A DNA stretch of 64,000 nt from the NCBI RefSeq assembly GCF_037975245.1, contig NC_092576.1, forward strand, positions 41,224,611 to 41,288,610, given 5' to 3'. This document shows, piece by piece, positions 36,247 through 49,300 of the stretch (position 1 is its first letter; the number at the start of each line of letters is the position of its first letter). The position numbers and the translations under genes are program-made. This stretch comes from Apostichopus japonicus (Eukaryota > Echinodermata > Holothuroidea > Aspidochirotida > Stichopodidae). The notes under the pieces are model-generated. The model did no database searches, was not told where the DNA came from, and saw only the letters and a list, made by a program, of their open reading frames with translations.

Positions 36247-39200
36247 ACAATAAATGAAAAACAAAATGTTCATGTCGACACAGGTGTATACAAGAATGGA
36301 TTAATACTCCTTGAAGTTTCAATCTCGACTCACTGAATATCTGCCATGACAAACAATCAAGTATTAATTAAAAGTATCACACAGAATGAGGTTCGTTTTA
36401 GATAACAATTCCCAAGAATCAATGAGTTCCAATCCATCTAATATTCCAAGATAAATCGTTTAAACTCAACCTCGGTGAAAGAATTATTATCTTTATTGGT
36501 TTCTCTAAGCTGGGAATTATTAAATATGTTATTCAAATGTTCTTGCACTCATTACAAATTAGCTGTTACGAAGATTTAAATTAAGTGCACAAACGTCTTT
36601 TGTTAATAAAAAAAAATATATGAAAACTATAAGAACTGGTTATTGAACACATCTTTCCTTTTTTAGTTTAAGTAATTTATTTATCATACTTTCTTCCATT
36701 TAAATTTGTTAACTTTGAGTATTATTCAACTAACTACTGAAATTAAAACTAATTTATGAACTAACATTGAAACATATTCGCTGCCATGTTTTCCATTGAC
36801 CTGGTAGTAGGGAGAGGATATATAGCCGATTTTATTTGAGATTGGATTGCAGGGACATCAATTTCAAATCAATTATGTACACTAGTCAAAACGTATGAAA
36901 GGTGTCTCCATTGCCCCTTCCTCCATCCTGTACGCACCGATCACATATATAAAATGCATGTGTTTTGATTAGCTGGTGCTATATAAGCGCGTGTGGGCAT
37001 TGTATTTAATGCCATATTATAATTGAATAAAGTTTGTAACTGCTTACAACGTTAATGAATACAAAATCAGTCAACTCCATGAGACGTTTCTGGTTTAGAC
37101 TGCATCATAAATATGTGCTAACTGTTCATTGAACATATTGATATCATAACCTTTAACACATAATTTAGTTATACTAATTCGTAAGCACACAAACATACAG
37201 CTGTTTTACCAAATAAGAAAACAGTAGTAGACCTTTTATCGTGTAATGTAAACAACTGAATATGAAATATCTGATATGGGTTGTATTAGCAAACAAAAAT
37301 GAGATGAATTGTCGACAGTAAGCCACGTACGATATAAACCGTAGTACGCAAGCATTCGCTGTTACAAGTTGTAAAGACGTCGCCGTTTTGTCTGTAACTG
37401 CATGAAAACTGTTCATGGCTGTTATACAGGTAAGTAAATATTTTACTGAAACATATTCTGACTGTGTTCTCACTGAGCTTATTTTAAAATCACTAACTAT
37501 GCCTATTGTCTTGGTCTGACACACTTGTTACGCATGTATTGCCAAATATTTGCTTTGTAAGGTTAGCATATGTTTCCAATTCCCTAGGCTGTGCGATTTA
37601 AAGACGATTAATAGCATCTCCTTCTGATAATACTGTGAAGGAGTGTCAAGGAAGTAGCAATTCTAAATAATATGTCTTCTTTTTGGTACTTAAGACGGGG
37701 GGGGGGGGGGTATGAGTGACCGCTTTCATGGGCGTCCGCAGAACAAAACTAACGTCGGATTTTGGCAACCGTTAACATAACAACTAGTTATACTTTTAGG
37801 TCTAGTTTTATTTGTCACCTTCTAGACGTTATATATGACGCTCTCGTGCTTTCGTTACTCTTTGATGTTCTCGTTTTAATTTGTACCGGACCAGACTCGA
37901 AAAGTTATCTTACACCAAACAAAAAAGGCTACTTGACAGAAATTCTTCTGATATTTTAATCATGTACTCCGGGGATAGGTAGCTTTATTGTTTCGGTACT
38001 TATTCTGCCCTGGGGCAGGGTACCCCGCCGATTACGACGAACGCTTAACCTCGTTTCAAGTTCTCGTTAACTGTTATTTTACGCCCAATTCACATATCAT
38101 AATGAAGAATTAAATGTCTTCGTTGGAAAAGGTCCGTGGGTAGGGGTGAAGCCCTTAAAGTAATCATAATTTCTTGCTGCTCTGTATTGTGTTGTAGGGA
38201 ACAAACTACAAGTCAGAAAAATTATTCACTATGAAATTGTGAAAAAGTGGATGTATTTTTAGCTTTGTCTGTATTTTTTGACTACATGTTTAAGGGTTAG
38301 ACAATCCCCAATGGATTGACCGTGGCTGCTACAGGTCCTATGAGCGTCTTGTATCCTTTATTCAGATAATACTAACTTGCCACCGCGCAATCGGCTGTAT
38401 TTTTGATCAAATGTATGTGAAGTTAACGGTTCCATTTAATTTACATTACAGAGGGATTTTGAACGTGCTAAATGTACTCCTTCTACCATCTTGTATGTAT
38501 GCTGATTGTCCAACGCGATAAATACTAACAGGTTTTTGGCTGATTAATACGGCCAACGTTACAGATATAGCGGTGGGCTGCAAATCCTAGTCAAACAATA
38601 ATGGGACATTATACATTTGATTCATCGATATATTGGGTAACTGTTTTACGTATGCGACATGCCAATTGCTAAGGTACTTAATCGAATAAACGTGGCATGC
38701 CTTTTTAGTTATTGACAAGATTGATTTCTTACAATGAATGAAGCATTTAGCCTGTCATATACAGTAAGTTAATTGTAGGAATTAATCTGGCCATTACATA
38801 CTTAAAAAACAGCTGGGAATAGTTTTAAAGTGAGAAGGAGCGACTGAGATTTTGATTCTGTTTGAGATTTTTGGTACTGTAAGAATTCGTAGGAAATGGA
38901 CAGCCCCTTGCTTCCCCGCCCATGACCACATGTGTTACTGTTTATATTTTGCGTTAGTTAATAGTTGCCTAACTTTAATATTAAGCTGAAAATAGATAGT
39001 CCGACGGGTGGAAGTTCCATTTTATACTACTATTGTTTTCCAAAAAGTTGTTTGAACAAGACAAATTTTTCTGTAACAGATATTGACGCAGATACTGTAA
39101 TTCACAGTTATTCGCAAGAGGATAACAGTTTTGTTCATCCATTTTATTGCCACAATTCCATTCTGAACATCGATATGTTAAAATGATTTAATTGTTACAT

Positions 39201-40834
39201 AAGTGATGCGACAAAAGTAAAACCTCATCAAGCATTTTTAAATCCATGCGGTTATGCTTCATAGGACATCTTAATGTTTCAAAAGCCAACGAGACTGAAT
39301 AGGTCAGACTATCACTAAGCAGCATTGACGAAACAGTGGTGATAATATAAGTTTCATCATCGACTGAAACTGTTTATTTTGTAGCATATTTACTTAACAT
39401 TTTATTGTAGTGTTAATACTTTCTATACTAACAAAATCATATTATTTTGCATCTGGAACATGTCAGTATAATATTGCGTAGTATACTATGGAAATCGCCT
39501 CACGTGTAGTTGAGGGGTTAGCATGTTTGTTCAACGTTATAACCATGTCTCTTCAAGTCTTAAATATTAAGCTTAAAACGTCATCCTCATACAACGAATT
39601 CGGTCGATAAGAAGTTCAGGACATAATTTTTTTCTTGATTATGGATCTGTTTGATTGAAGTAGGTATTATAATACAATACTAATCGCGATATCACTCGAT
39701 CGTGTTCTGTGCTACATTAATTGGACCGTACATGACCTTTGTATATTCAATTTTTGTCAACATTAATCGCAAACAACATCAACTAAATAAAATGAAAGAA
39801 AACATTTATTTTACAAAGGACCTAATTACGTTTACATTTTGGGCCAAAGTTTTTTTGATGTTAAGTATTACAAATAGTCGCTGGATTAAGGGGCTCCAAA
39901 CAAAATGCTTGCAAAAAACCTCAGAGTAATGTAATTGACAAAAAAAAAATATTGCTGGTATCAGAAAGTAGTTCTATATTTCACTACACTAATTATGTAT
40001 TGATGAAGCAATGTTTCAACAACATTGTATCCACAAACCATTACCAGTAAAATGCCTGCATCTGACACTGATTCAAAGAAAAGATTCACAGAAAATATAA
40101 ACTTCGCATTAAAAACACTTCTTTGGGTTGCAAGTTTGCGCCAATTTTATAGGTCTTGCTTAACTTATGTATTTTATGTGGTCAATATTGTTTGTTTTTT
40201 TTCGAGAATACTGACCAGAAGTGGAACATAACGTCTTCATTCGAAGGCAATAGTTCATAAATCTCTACCCCGCCCCTTCACAGCACATAAGTGACGAAAT
40301 AGGTATATTCACTGAAATTCCGAAAGTTCCACCTTATCCTATCGTGTCAGTCCGCAGGTATCTCTAGTGTAAACAAAAACTCATATAAATCAGATAAAAG
40401 TTCTAGTGGTCCGATAAAACATATCTCTTTCTGATAGTAGGTAAATATTACACGAGTACTCAGTGGTCGCGTATTAGCTTCATGCGGACGGTTACGTTTT
40501 ATGCTGATGTGCAAATATAATACCACTTGCATTTCATGTAGTGTTATACATTTGATTCATTAGCACCGCTTGGTTACATTAAGACAATTGATCATTATCT
40601 AATATCAAGTTGGTTAATATCACCCAGAAATCGTGTTGACGCCGAAAGAAAAAGTTCTCGTCATTTCAAAAATAACGTAATGTGCAAATAAAATTTTCCG
40701 CTTGCCAAACTGTGTATCTAGCATTTCTGTTTGTCAAAGGTCGACGAGCTTTGCAAATGAAAAATATAACAAAGATGACTTCCATATGTCCATGCACAAA
40801 GGTATCCATTCAAACAGTTCGGTGATGACAGTTC

Positions 40835-40969
40835 ATGAGTATGGGAAGTCGTATGTCAAAGCTTGAAACATTAGAAGTGGATCCATCGGATGAACAAGCC
40901 ATTGGATATGAAGAACCGACATCATTATCTGCTAGCTCCATCCTCAGCGCACTAAATATTCATATATGA
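40835..40969 (+). pseudogene. NLR exon 1 relic in D1
   Basis: The frame starts ATG and reads [20 protein letters not shown], matching exon 1 of gene C ([20 protein letters not shown]). It stops at TGA 40967-40969 after 44 codons, before the Ser/Thr-rich part and the splice donor. No NACHT exon follows; the D2 unit begins about 150 bp later. It is a dead first exon left by tandem duplication of the 5' region, unless it splices in a way not visible here. Confidence 0.7.
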
Positions 40970-41126
40970 TAGGGGGGTTAACACTTATGTATTTCTTTAT
41001 TCAGCTCCATCCTGAACGCACATTTAAGCCGAGCCACATTATTTAAACCACGCCTATATCTCCAGTCTCAGCACACTCCTAATGTCACTCAAAGGTTTCC
41101 CCCGCCTTAATATGTTAATTTTATGA

Positions 41127-44100
41127 ACTTCCAGACGACTTTAAAAACTGCAATTTTGTCTGTATCTGAATTGAAACTGTTAACGTTTGGGACTTGTGCT
41201 TGAAATTCGTCTTTGATGCAACGATCATTTTGAATGTGAGTATGGATGCAATGGTTAGTAACTTATTCCTGAAACACATCCATACAGGGTTCTTCTTGAG
41301 CCTATTTCAACTAGAGCACTATCGAGCAAAACTTATCACATCAACTAAGCAAAATAAAATTATCAGGTTATCAAGTACTTTTCATCTACTGTCATAAAAT
41401 AAACATAATTATTTATTTCTTACATTACACTTTCTATTAATACCAATCACCGCAAAGGGACAGCGTGGTAATCATTTGTGCCCATGTAAATGAGCCAGCT
41501 GAATTATCAACAATCTACAGGGTCACCTGTATCACAATAGGGAGGTGAGGACAGAAACATCATCCTGATTACCCTCACTTTCCAATGGACGTCAATTCCT
41601 CCAAGCTGTCATCTCCACCCCTGCTCCTACTTCAGTGGTAAAATATTGAAGCTAACAATGAAGAAAACATGACGTAATGGTCTAGAAACATTTTATAAAA
41701 TAAGTAAGGTATGTAAGTTAAAGAAGAAAACGTGTAAAACAAGTCATTTTTTCTTGCTCTTCTGTTACCTTTAATCTTATTTATTTATCAAAAAAAAAAA
41801 TCACTAAACTCTCTTCAGTTATTCCATATGTGAGGGCATATGACAATAGTGTAAAGATATTAGAGATAATTAAGTAACATACTCCAATCAAACCGCTTAA
41901 AGTTTAAATAGCATTACATGTATCAAGGTCAATATGTGTCCCGCCAAGCTTTCAACCAAGAAATTATTGAAAGCAAACAAATCGGTCACCTTAGTAAAAA
42001 GTCCGAAAGTTTAAAGCTATAGTTTTGTGGGTGTAATTTCTGTAAAGATTATGTTGAAAGCCCCCCCCCCCCCTCCACACACACATTAAAAATCGAAAAT
42101 GATTTAGGATGTACAATTAGTAGAGATAAGCCTAAGTATTCATCAGTAATGTATTTAAATATGAGTTTCTTACAGTCAGAACTAGTCTCCAATCTCCCTA
42201 CAATCATCAATTCAATATGTGAAATCTTGATTCCAGGCTGACAATACTTAACGGGGTATTAAGAAACGGTGACTTGAAGGAACAGCTTAAGATTAATAGT
42301 TCTGATCCATAACCGGGGCAATAACAAATGGCCTGCTACGGCTTAGCTATGATTTACAATAGAATGATGCATCAATTGCTTCAGCAAATGACGTATGGAC
42401 CTAAATAATAATTTAGAGGAATTTTGGGATCCCACGGTATTCTGATGTATCACGCATGAGGGGAAAGGGGAGTGTGAGAGAAATCAATTATGAGTAATCT
42501 ACTACTGCTAAACTATCATTATCTATCTGATCTGAGGAGCATTAATAACATTTAGCACTTATATGTAATTTGTTATATGTAACCGATACAGATGAAAGTC
42601 TGAAAGACTGTTATAATAATTCGTAAGCACACAGCTGCTTTACCAAATAAGAATACAATACTGGACCTTTGATCATCTAATGTAAACAAGTGAATCTGAA
42701 ATATCAATGAGATGAAGTGTCACGGCAAGCCACGTAACCAAATACCGTGGCATGTTTTACAAATTTTAAAGACGTCGCCATTTTGTCAGTTACTGCAGGT
42801 AACTGTTCATGGATCGAACTTCTTCAATTCAAAAGATGTCAATTTATTGCGACTGCAATGGTTCCCCCATTATACAGGTAAGAATATATATCGCTTAAAA
42901 AATATCTTACAGTGTTCTAGAAAAAAAAATAGTTTAAACTAATTAACTATGCCCATTGTCTTGGTCTGACAGACTTACGCATGCATTGATAGACACTTGC
43001 TTTGTAAAAATATCATAGTTTTTCAATTTCTAGACTGCATGATAACATTATCTAGTAGTTACAACTTTAATCACATGTCCTCTTGATAATACTGTGAAGG
43101 AGTGTCAAGGAAGTGGCAGTTCTAGTAAAGCGGAGGGGCAATTGTTACCGCTTTCATGCGCGTCAGCAGAACATAAATGGAACGTCTGATTTTTGATACC
43201 TGTATACATAACAACAAATTAAACTTTTAGGTCTAGTTTTATTAGTCACCTTCTAGTTGTCTAGATATAATGCTCTCGGACTTACTTTGTGGAGGCAGGA
43301 TTTCCCTTGAATTACCATTTTTTGGGGGATAAACTTTAACAAAGCTTTAATTTTCTCCTTTTACTATTGTAAGGGAAAAGAATCGGAACATTGTCTTTCT
43401 TCTGGTCCCGCTGCCTTATTGCTATATATATGTATGAACAAATGTACATCTATGTGATATAATGGCGTGCATAATCGCAACAAAACTCTACTGGAAAGTA
43501 TTTATGACATGTTTAAAATTCTTCTGACTTCTTAACCCTGTCTTCAACGGATAGGTAGCTTTATCGTTTCGGTACTTACCTACTGTGCCCTGGGGTCGAG
43601 GACCCCAGCGATTGCGGCTACCGCTCCAACTTTCTTGGGCCTCCGTGTTTCAATATCTTATTTATTGTGATTTGACATATAATAACACTTGTCATACAGA
43701 GGAATAAAATGTCTTCAGAATAAAAGGTTCGTGGGGAATGGGCGAAGCTCTTCACAAGTTAAAGAATTTTTGTTCCCATGTAGCGTTGTGTAACAACAAA
43801 ATAATAGTCTCACAAAAGACTATTTACTTACTATAATTTTGTGATTTTTTTTAAAAATTGTCTCCTTCTTTTTTTACTTCATGTTTAAGGGATAGACAAC
43901 ACCCAAATGACTTTACCCCTGGCTGTTGTTCCAATAATGTAAACTTACTACCGCGCAATCAGCTCTCTGTTTGACCAAATGAATGTAACTTGAAATGCAT
44001 TATTTAAGATAGATTACGAACCGAAGTTTAAACGTGGTAGAGGTGCTCCCCTTCCCCATATTGTATGTATGCTGACAGTATAACAAGATAAACATAATAT

Positions 44101-46360
44101 CTTTTATGCTCATTAATAGGGTCATCGATCAGTTTAGTAGATGTCACTGTAGGCTGTAGATTCTAGTCAAAATAATAGACCTTCTTAGATTTGAGTCATA
44201 GATCTCAATGGTTAATTGTCTTACGTATGCAGCAGGCCAATGTCTTGGTTACTTAATTGGATAAACGTGGTATGCCAATTAGTGATTCACCAGATTTATT
44301 ACTCACAACTAATGAAACTTTAAGAAGTTATCTATAGGATTTGATCTGAAAATAACACACTTAAGTAAATTAAATAAGATACATTTTACCTAAATATTAA
44401 TGAGGAATGACGTGTAAGTCTATTGTAAATTAATATTGTTTAAGACGACTTTTTTAAGCCAAAGTACCCTCTCATGTGTCATGTTACATTGTCTGTTGTA
44501 AAATCTACGTGTTTCAACAAAATAAATTATGCTTGAAGATATACTCAGTCAAAAAGCACCTGTCCCGATGCTATCAAGGCTGATTACTAGCAACCCCATA
44601 TATAGAGCACCAGCATGGGTCCATCTTCGTGAGAGTCTCGTAATAAAAGCATTGCTGGTGGTTAATACGCACCAGTGTTGAGTGTCTGATTTCAGCGATT
44701 ATTACTGAAAGTAGCGTTGTTACGATATGGCATTACTTGCATGTGTTGGTATGTGTAGATGTACCAAATCCATGTATTGGCAGTGAATATGTTATGATCT
44801 CCAGGCGTCCTTTTACTCCTATCCACACAGTAAAGACATTTCACGGCCGTAGATAGTTCCTCTTATCATACGATATAATCATGAAGTTCCATGATATAAG
44901 CAATTCAATTATATTAGTTTGATCACGCTTAGTTATAGCATTTCGCGCAATACGTATACCAGCGTGGAACGGGACAGTCACCACTTTACTCGTAGCCTTT
45001 ATTCGTAACCTGTATTCGTCTGCGTACTTATTTGCCGTGAACTTGACTTCGATAAAGGATGATTTGAAGAGAAATTGATACATATTCGTGGTAAAGAAGT
45101 AATGCAACAAATTTATAGTTTCAAAATTTGAAATGATGATATTCATGGCAAAAAAAAAAACAACAACAAATATTGCAAACAGTTCGAAAGTGGTTAAGTT
45201 ACGTTCGAAAAAAAATCCCAACATCACTGTTTACACTTTTTTATATTATTTTGTCAATAAAAAATAGATTAAACACCTCTCCGTCATCAACTTTAATTAT
45301 TGCCAGACAAATAAATAGGTTAATTACTGAAAAATTGAACTTCGAAAATAATAGGTTTTACCTAATTAACTATTAATGAGGAGTGACGTCAAGAAACCTC
45401 GTGCATATTCTACAAGAGAAGAAAGCACTTTTCGCACCGCTGGGGACTGACTGGGTTGCAAGATTTCGCTAATCTTAGGTATTTTATATTAAAGGTCAAT
45501 GTAATGGTTCTCGAGTACACTGACTAGAAGAGCAGCATAATGTTTCTATTAGAAGGTACTAATACCATAGGACCCCACCCGCTCCTCCTACATTTACTCT
45601 AGAACAATTATATTCACAGAAAATCCGAAAGTTAAACCACATACCATCGTTTCAGTCTGAAGGTCTACTTTTTTTGTAAAAAGAGATTGCTATACATCAG
45701 ATACAGTTCTAGTGGTCTGATAAAATATATCTTGTTGATTGATATAAGGCATAGTAGGCGCATTTTTAGTGGTCGCGTGTTAGCTACATGCGGAATGTTA
45801 TAGGTTTTCTCCTGTTGTACACATAGTTCAACTGCATTTAAAAAAAAATGTTTTCCGTAGTGAGAGACATTTAGTTCCTAAGAAGCACTTGGTTGCATCA
45901 AACCAAATTAGCACTGTCATATATGTAATTAGTTAAATCACTCAGAAATCGTGTAAACGCCGAATCAAGGGGTTCTCGCTTTTTTTCCCCAAATTACTTG
46001 CAGATTAGTTACTCCGTTTTCCAAACTTTATATTTAGCATGGTCTTTTGTTAAAGGAGGACGAATGAAATAGGACACTTGTATTAAAGCTTCTGACAGAT
46101 CATATATATGGTAACACATATGTATCCTTTCACAGTTTAGTGATGACATTTTATGGGAATGGAAAACCTCAGACCAAAGCTTGAAACATTGGAGGTGGAT
46201 TCATCGGATGAGCAAGCCAGTGGAGATGAAGAACCGTCACTATCATCATCTGCTCAAGCTGCTCAAGATTGTACGACGTCATCGCAGTCAACTGAAAGAC
46301 CTACGTTTGCTGATAGAAATGATTATTCGACGTCAACAGTTACCGAGAGTCTAGGTTTGT
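41127..46360 (+). repeat. Tandem duplication unit D2 (gene C 5' flank)
   Basis: This is the second copy of the D1 block, ending at exon 1 of gene C, so it contains the upstream region and presumably the promoter of the intact NLR gene. It lacks the LINE and the 2-kb D1 block. Within it, a ~30-bp direct repeat (TTTTACCTAA...ATTAATGAGGA, near 44385 and 45356) brackets about 970 bp not clearly found in D1. Confidence 0.75.
46153..46354 (+). CDS. Gene C exon 1, acidic N-terminus
   Basis: The exon starts ATGGGAATGGAA and encodes 67 codons plus one base, rich in Ser, Asp, Glu and Thr ([17 protein letters not shown]). A GTTTGT donor follows. The same start region is duplicated at 40835, which supports the ATG. 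The composition suggests an unstructured N-terminal segment. Confidence 0.6.
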
Positions 46361-49300
46361 TTTATGAAGTTGCGCTCTATTGACCTTGTCCTGTCATAAT
46401 AAATAGGAAGATTAGTTATCTTTGTTACTTTTAATTTCTCTTTCTTTACACTCAAGTATGTGAGAATTGTGGTAATTTCTTTCATATAAATTGTTGTTAT
46501 GTTAGCGGCGTTTCAATTAAACTTTGTTTCCTAAATACTTCCTACACGTACTTTCAGTTTTAGTTTCAGTTCATGTTTTGAATGGTTAAGCTCAAAGAAT
46601 TATGAACTTCTATTAGGTTGTTGACATTACATATTTTTTAATTTGCTCTCAAAATATTAGTTTATTTAACCATTACGCTTTTCCTATGTTATTCAGTTTC
46701 TTCTCATGTTATTCAACAATATATTGCATTATTGCATTTTCTTGCAACGGTAATCTACGTTATCATTCACCCAGTAATGAACGACACTTATAGCGATATA
46801 ATTGGAAATATTTATGCTCCTTCTTTTGGAAATCGAATCACATTTATTTGAAAAATATAAGGTGGAGTTTCTTAGGAAGATTAAACAGTGTTTTCTGATT
46901 CCTAACACACATTTCTCGGTGTTGGCACTGTTTTGTATATGTAGCGTCTTGATCTCACTTTTCTATTGATTATATTTTGTGCCTTACAAGTTCCCAATGT
47001 ACACATTTCTTATTCAAAGTACTTAACAAACAAAGATCCACAGTGTTACCAATTAACATCTTCCCGGCCTCCTCAAAAGAAGAAAACGAAAAGTAAAGCA
47101 GAATTGAAACACAGTATAAAAGAGGATTTTAAAAGTTATCTAACGAAAGATGAGATCAGGTTATAGATTTTACTAAACTCTTAGTTTAGTATATATGCAA
47201 TGACCAGAATAGCTCCAAATATTCCGAATTGTTCGTTAATCGTTAATCTCTAGGTAACCTATAGACATGCAATCGTCAATTATCAGAACAGTACTACTAA
47301 GAAAAATTCTTCTCGATCGACTCGCCTTAGGATGTGGATGAAACCTCATACCCAGAACTTAAACAGAAATCTTACTTGGATCTTTTTTTTTCTGCGAGTA
47401 TGTACATATATTACGTCATGATATGTAACTTTCCTTCGCCTCCGTCAAGTCGAGTTTTGTATTTCTTCACAGATAAAAAATCTCTTTTAGTAAATGCTTT
47501 GAAAAGGAGATATAAGATACAATACGACGCTATCCAACCAATACCGTACATTAAGGAGAGACTATATTGTGTAGATAAGGTATTTGTTGAAGTAGGTACA
47601 GAGTTCTATATTGTTAGAGGAACAGCAGATAAAGGTGAATGGGTACGTGTGAATTCTTACAGAGATATTTTCACAGACTCACGAATTAAATCCACGCGTC
47701 GTATCATAGAAGCAGATGCCGGCTATGGCAAGTCAACTGTAACCCTACAGCTTGCATATGATTGGTGCAATGGTGTAGAAAGTTCACCTCTGAAAGATGT
47801 AGAAATTCTCATTCTCCTCCGGTTAAGGCAGCTTGGAAATGTCAAATCTATCTACAAAGCAATCAAACTGTTTTTGTTAGCAGACGAACCGCGAATCAAA
47901 TCCAGTGATATTAAAAATATCATTGAAAGCTGTTCTGCTGTTGAGGTACTTCTGGACGGGTATGACGAGTATCCTGATAAGGACAAACGTACAGGAAGAG
48001 ACGTAGATCGAATCATTACAAATGATCTGTTTGAGGATTTTGACGTATCCTTAACAACCAGATATCTTCCAAAGGACTATGACAGATATAATACTAAGCG
48101 AGTGAGATTAGTTGGATTTGACAAGAAAGCACGTGATCAGTACATTCGTAAGGCTATTGCTGGAGATAACGAAGAGGTTGTCGAGGAAATTAAGCGCGCT
48201 TTGAAAGCTAACCCGATACTTGAAGACTTATGTCAGGTTCCTATCTTCTTTGTTATGTTTGCTCACATGACTCACGAAAAGGAAGATTTTCAAACCTTCA
48301 AATCGGTTACAGAGTTCTTTCGCCACATGATCCAATGTTTCCATAATCACATGAGAAATAAATCCATGGATAAGAATACGAAGAAGCACATGAGTGAGTA
48401 TGAATTTGAGCATAATGAACTTAATAATGTAGCGTTTGAGGGCCTCAGTAACGAAAACCAACAACTGTCATGGGGTAGGGACAAACTCAGTGAACGACTT
48501 GGTCAAGGGTTTTATGATCACTATATTTCAGTTGGTATCTTGGTAGAGGAAGAAGTAGCTGACGTCAAATATGGAATGACTCCAGCCAAATACATACAGA
48601 CGAAGACCGAAGCAAGATTCTATCACAAGCTGTTCTGTGAATATTATGCATCTTTTGCATTGTTAGTTAAGGTTGCTGCTGCTACAAGTGCAATCGAGGT
48701 GAAGAAAATTCTTGATAAAATAGATCCCTTCGATCTTCAATACCTGTATCGATTCAGCTGTGGGATTGACGCTAAAGTTGGGAGCAAGATAATAACATAC
48801 TTGAATAGCAGGGAAGACGGTGATAAGTTTGCCATACTCTGCATCCTGGAACAAGCTGGCGAGATAAATGATGACATCAAGAAAAGTATCAGAGATATCT
48901 GCTCGAAGGTGTTTTTTCTCTCCAATAGGGACAGCAAGCTGCTTCAAAGATCTTCTATTCAGCTCTTGGGTATTGCGTCTAAATGTAATGTAAGTAAGAC
49001 TTCCTCTGTGTATACATTTCCTCAATTACGCTATAAACAGCTGCTTCCTTAGAAATAAGAGAGCGATATCGGTGTTTGTGTTTTAATTGTTTTTATAGCA
49101 CATTTTAATTGAATGGAATATTCCACAACAACTGAAAATAATTCGTTTAGCTTTTTTGAGGCAAAAAAAAACCCCAAATGTATTCGGCTTCAAGTTAATC
49201 GGTAAAATAAAATACACCTGTATGCAAACTGTTCAAAATTATTTGTCATAAGCTCACACTAATCCGACCAATTCCCATCCCTGGTATTTCACTTATATAA

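Larger units (their letters stand above)
35120..37170. other. D1-specific block absent from D2
   Basis: D1 and D2 align on both sides of this segment, but D2 passes directly from about 42600 to 42617. The block holds a perfect hairpin (35766-35813) and a hAT-type MITE (35982-36246). I see no gene in it. Confidence 0.6.
26600..40969 (+). repeat. Tandem duplication unit D1 (NLR 5' flank)
   Basis: After removing the LINE at 27746-34444, this segment is collinear with 41127-46360. Matching landmarks include CGTTTGGGACTTGTGCTTG (26679, 41176), CCGCCAAGCTTTCAA (34461, 41942), AATTCGTAAGCACACA (37180, 42617), TGAAGGAGTGTCAAGGAAGT (37635, 43095), TAGGTAGCTTTAT (37976, 43552) and the exon-1 relic (40835, 46153). 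Divergence is substantial, with many indels. Confidence 0.8.

Noticed and set aside
37976-38040. GC-rich GGTAGCTTTAT...CCCTGGGGCAGGGTACCCC segment that looked tRNA-like.
   Set aside because: It does not form a cloverleaf with conserved tRNA boxes; it is simply a conserved part of D1 and D2.
44841-45227. A 128-codon minus-strand frame with hydrophobic stretches.
   Set aside because: It lies in AT-rich flank with no homologue, no splice context and no start support.
47334-47472. Apparent N-terminal extension of the NACHT frame from a GTG codon.
   Set aside because: It is pyrimidine-rich and ends at a strong acceptor (CTTCACAG), so it is best read as the intron end.
48990-49052. C-terminal 20 residues of the continuous NACHT open frame.
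   Set aside because: A GTAAGT donor at 48990 and the homologous exon end in A and B show this part is intron.
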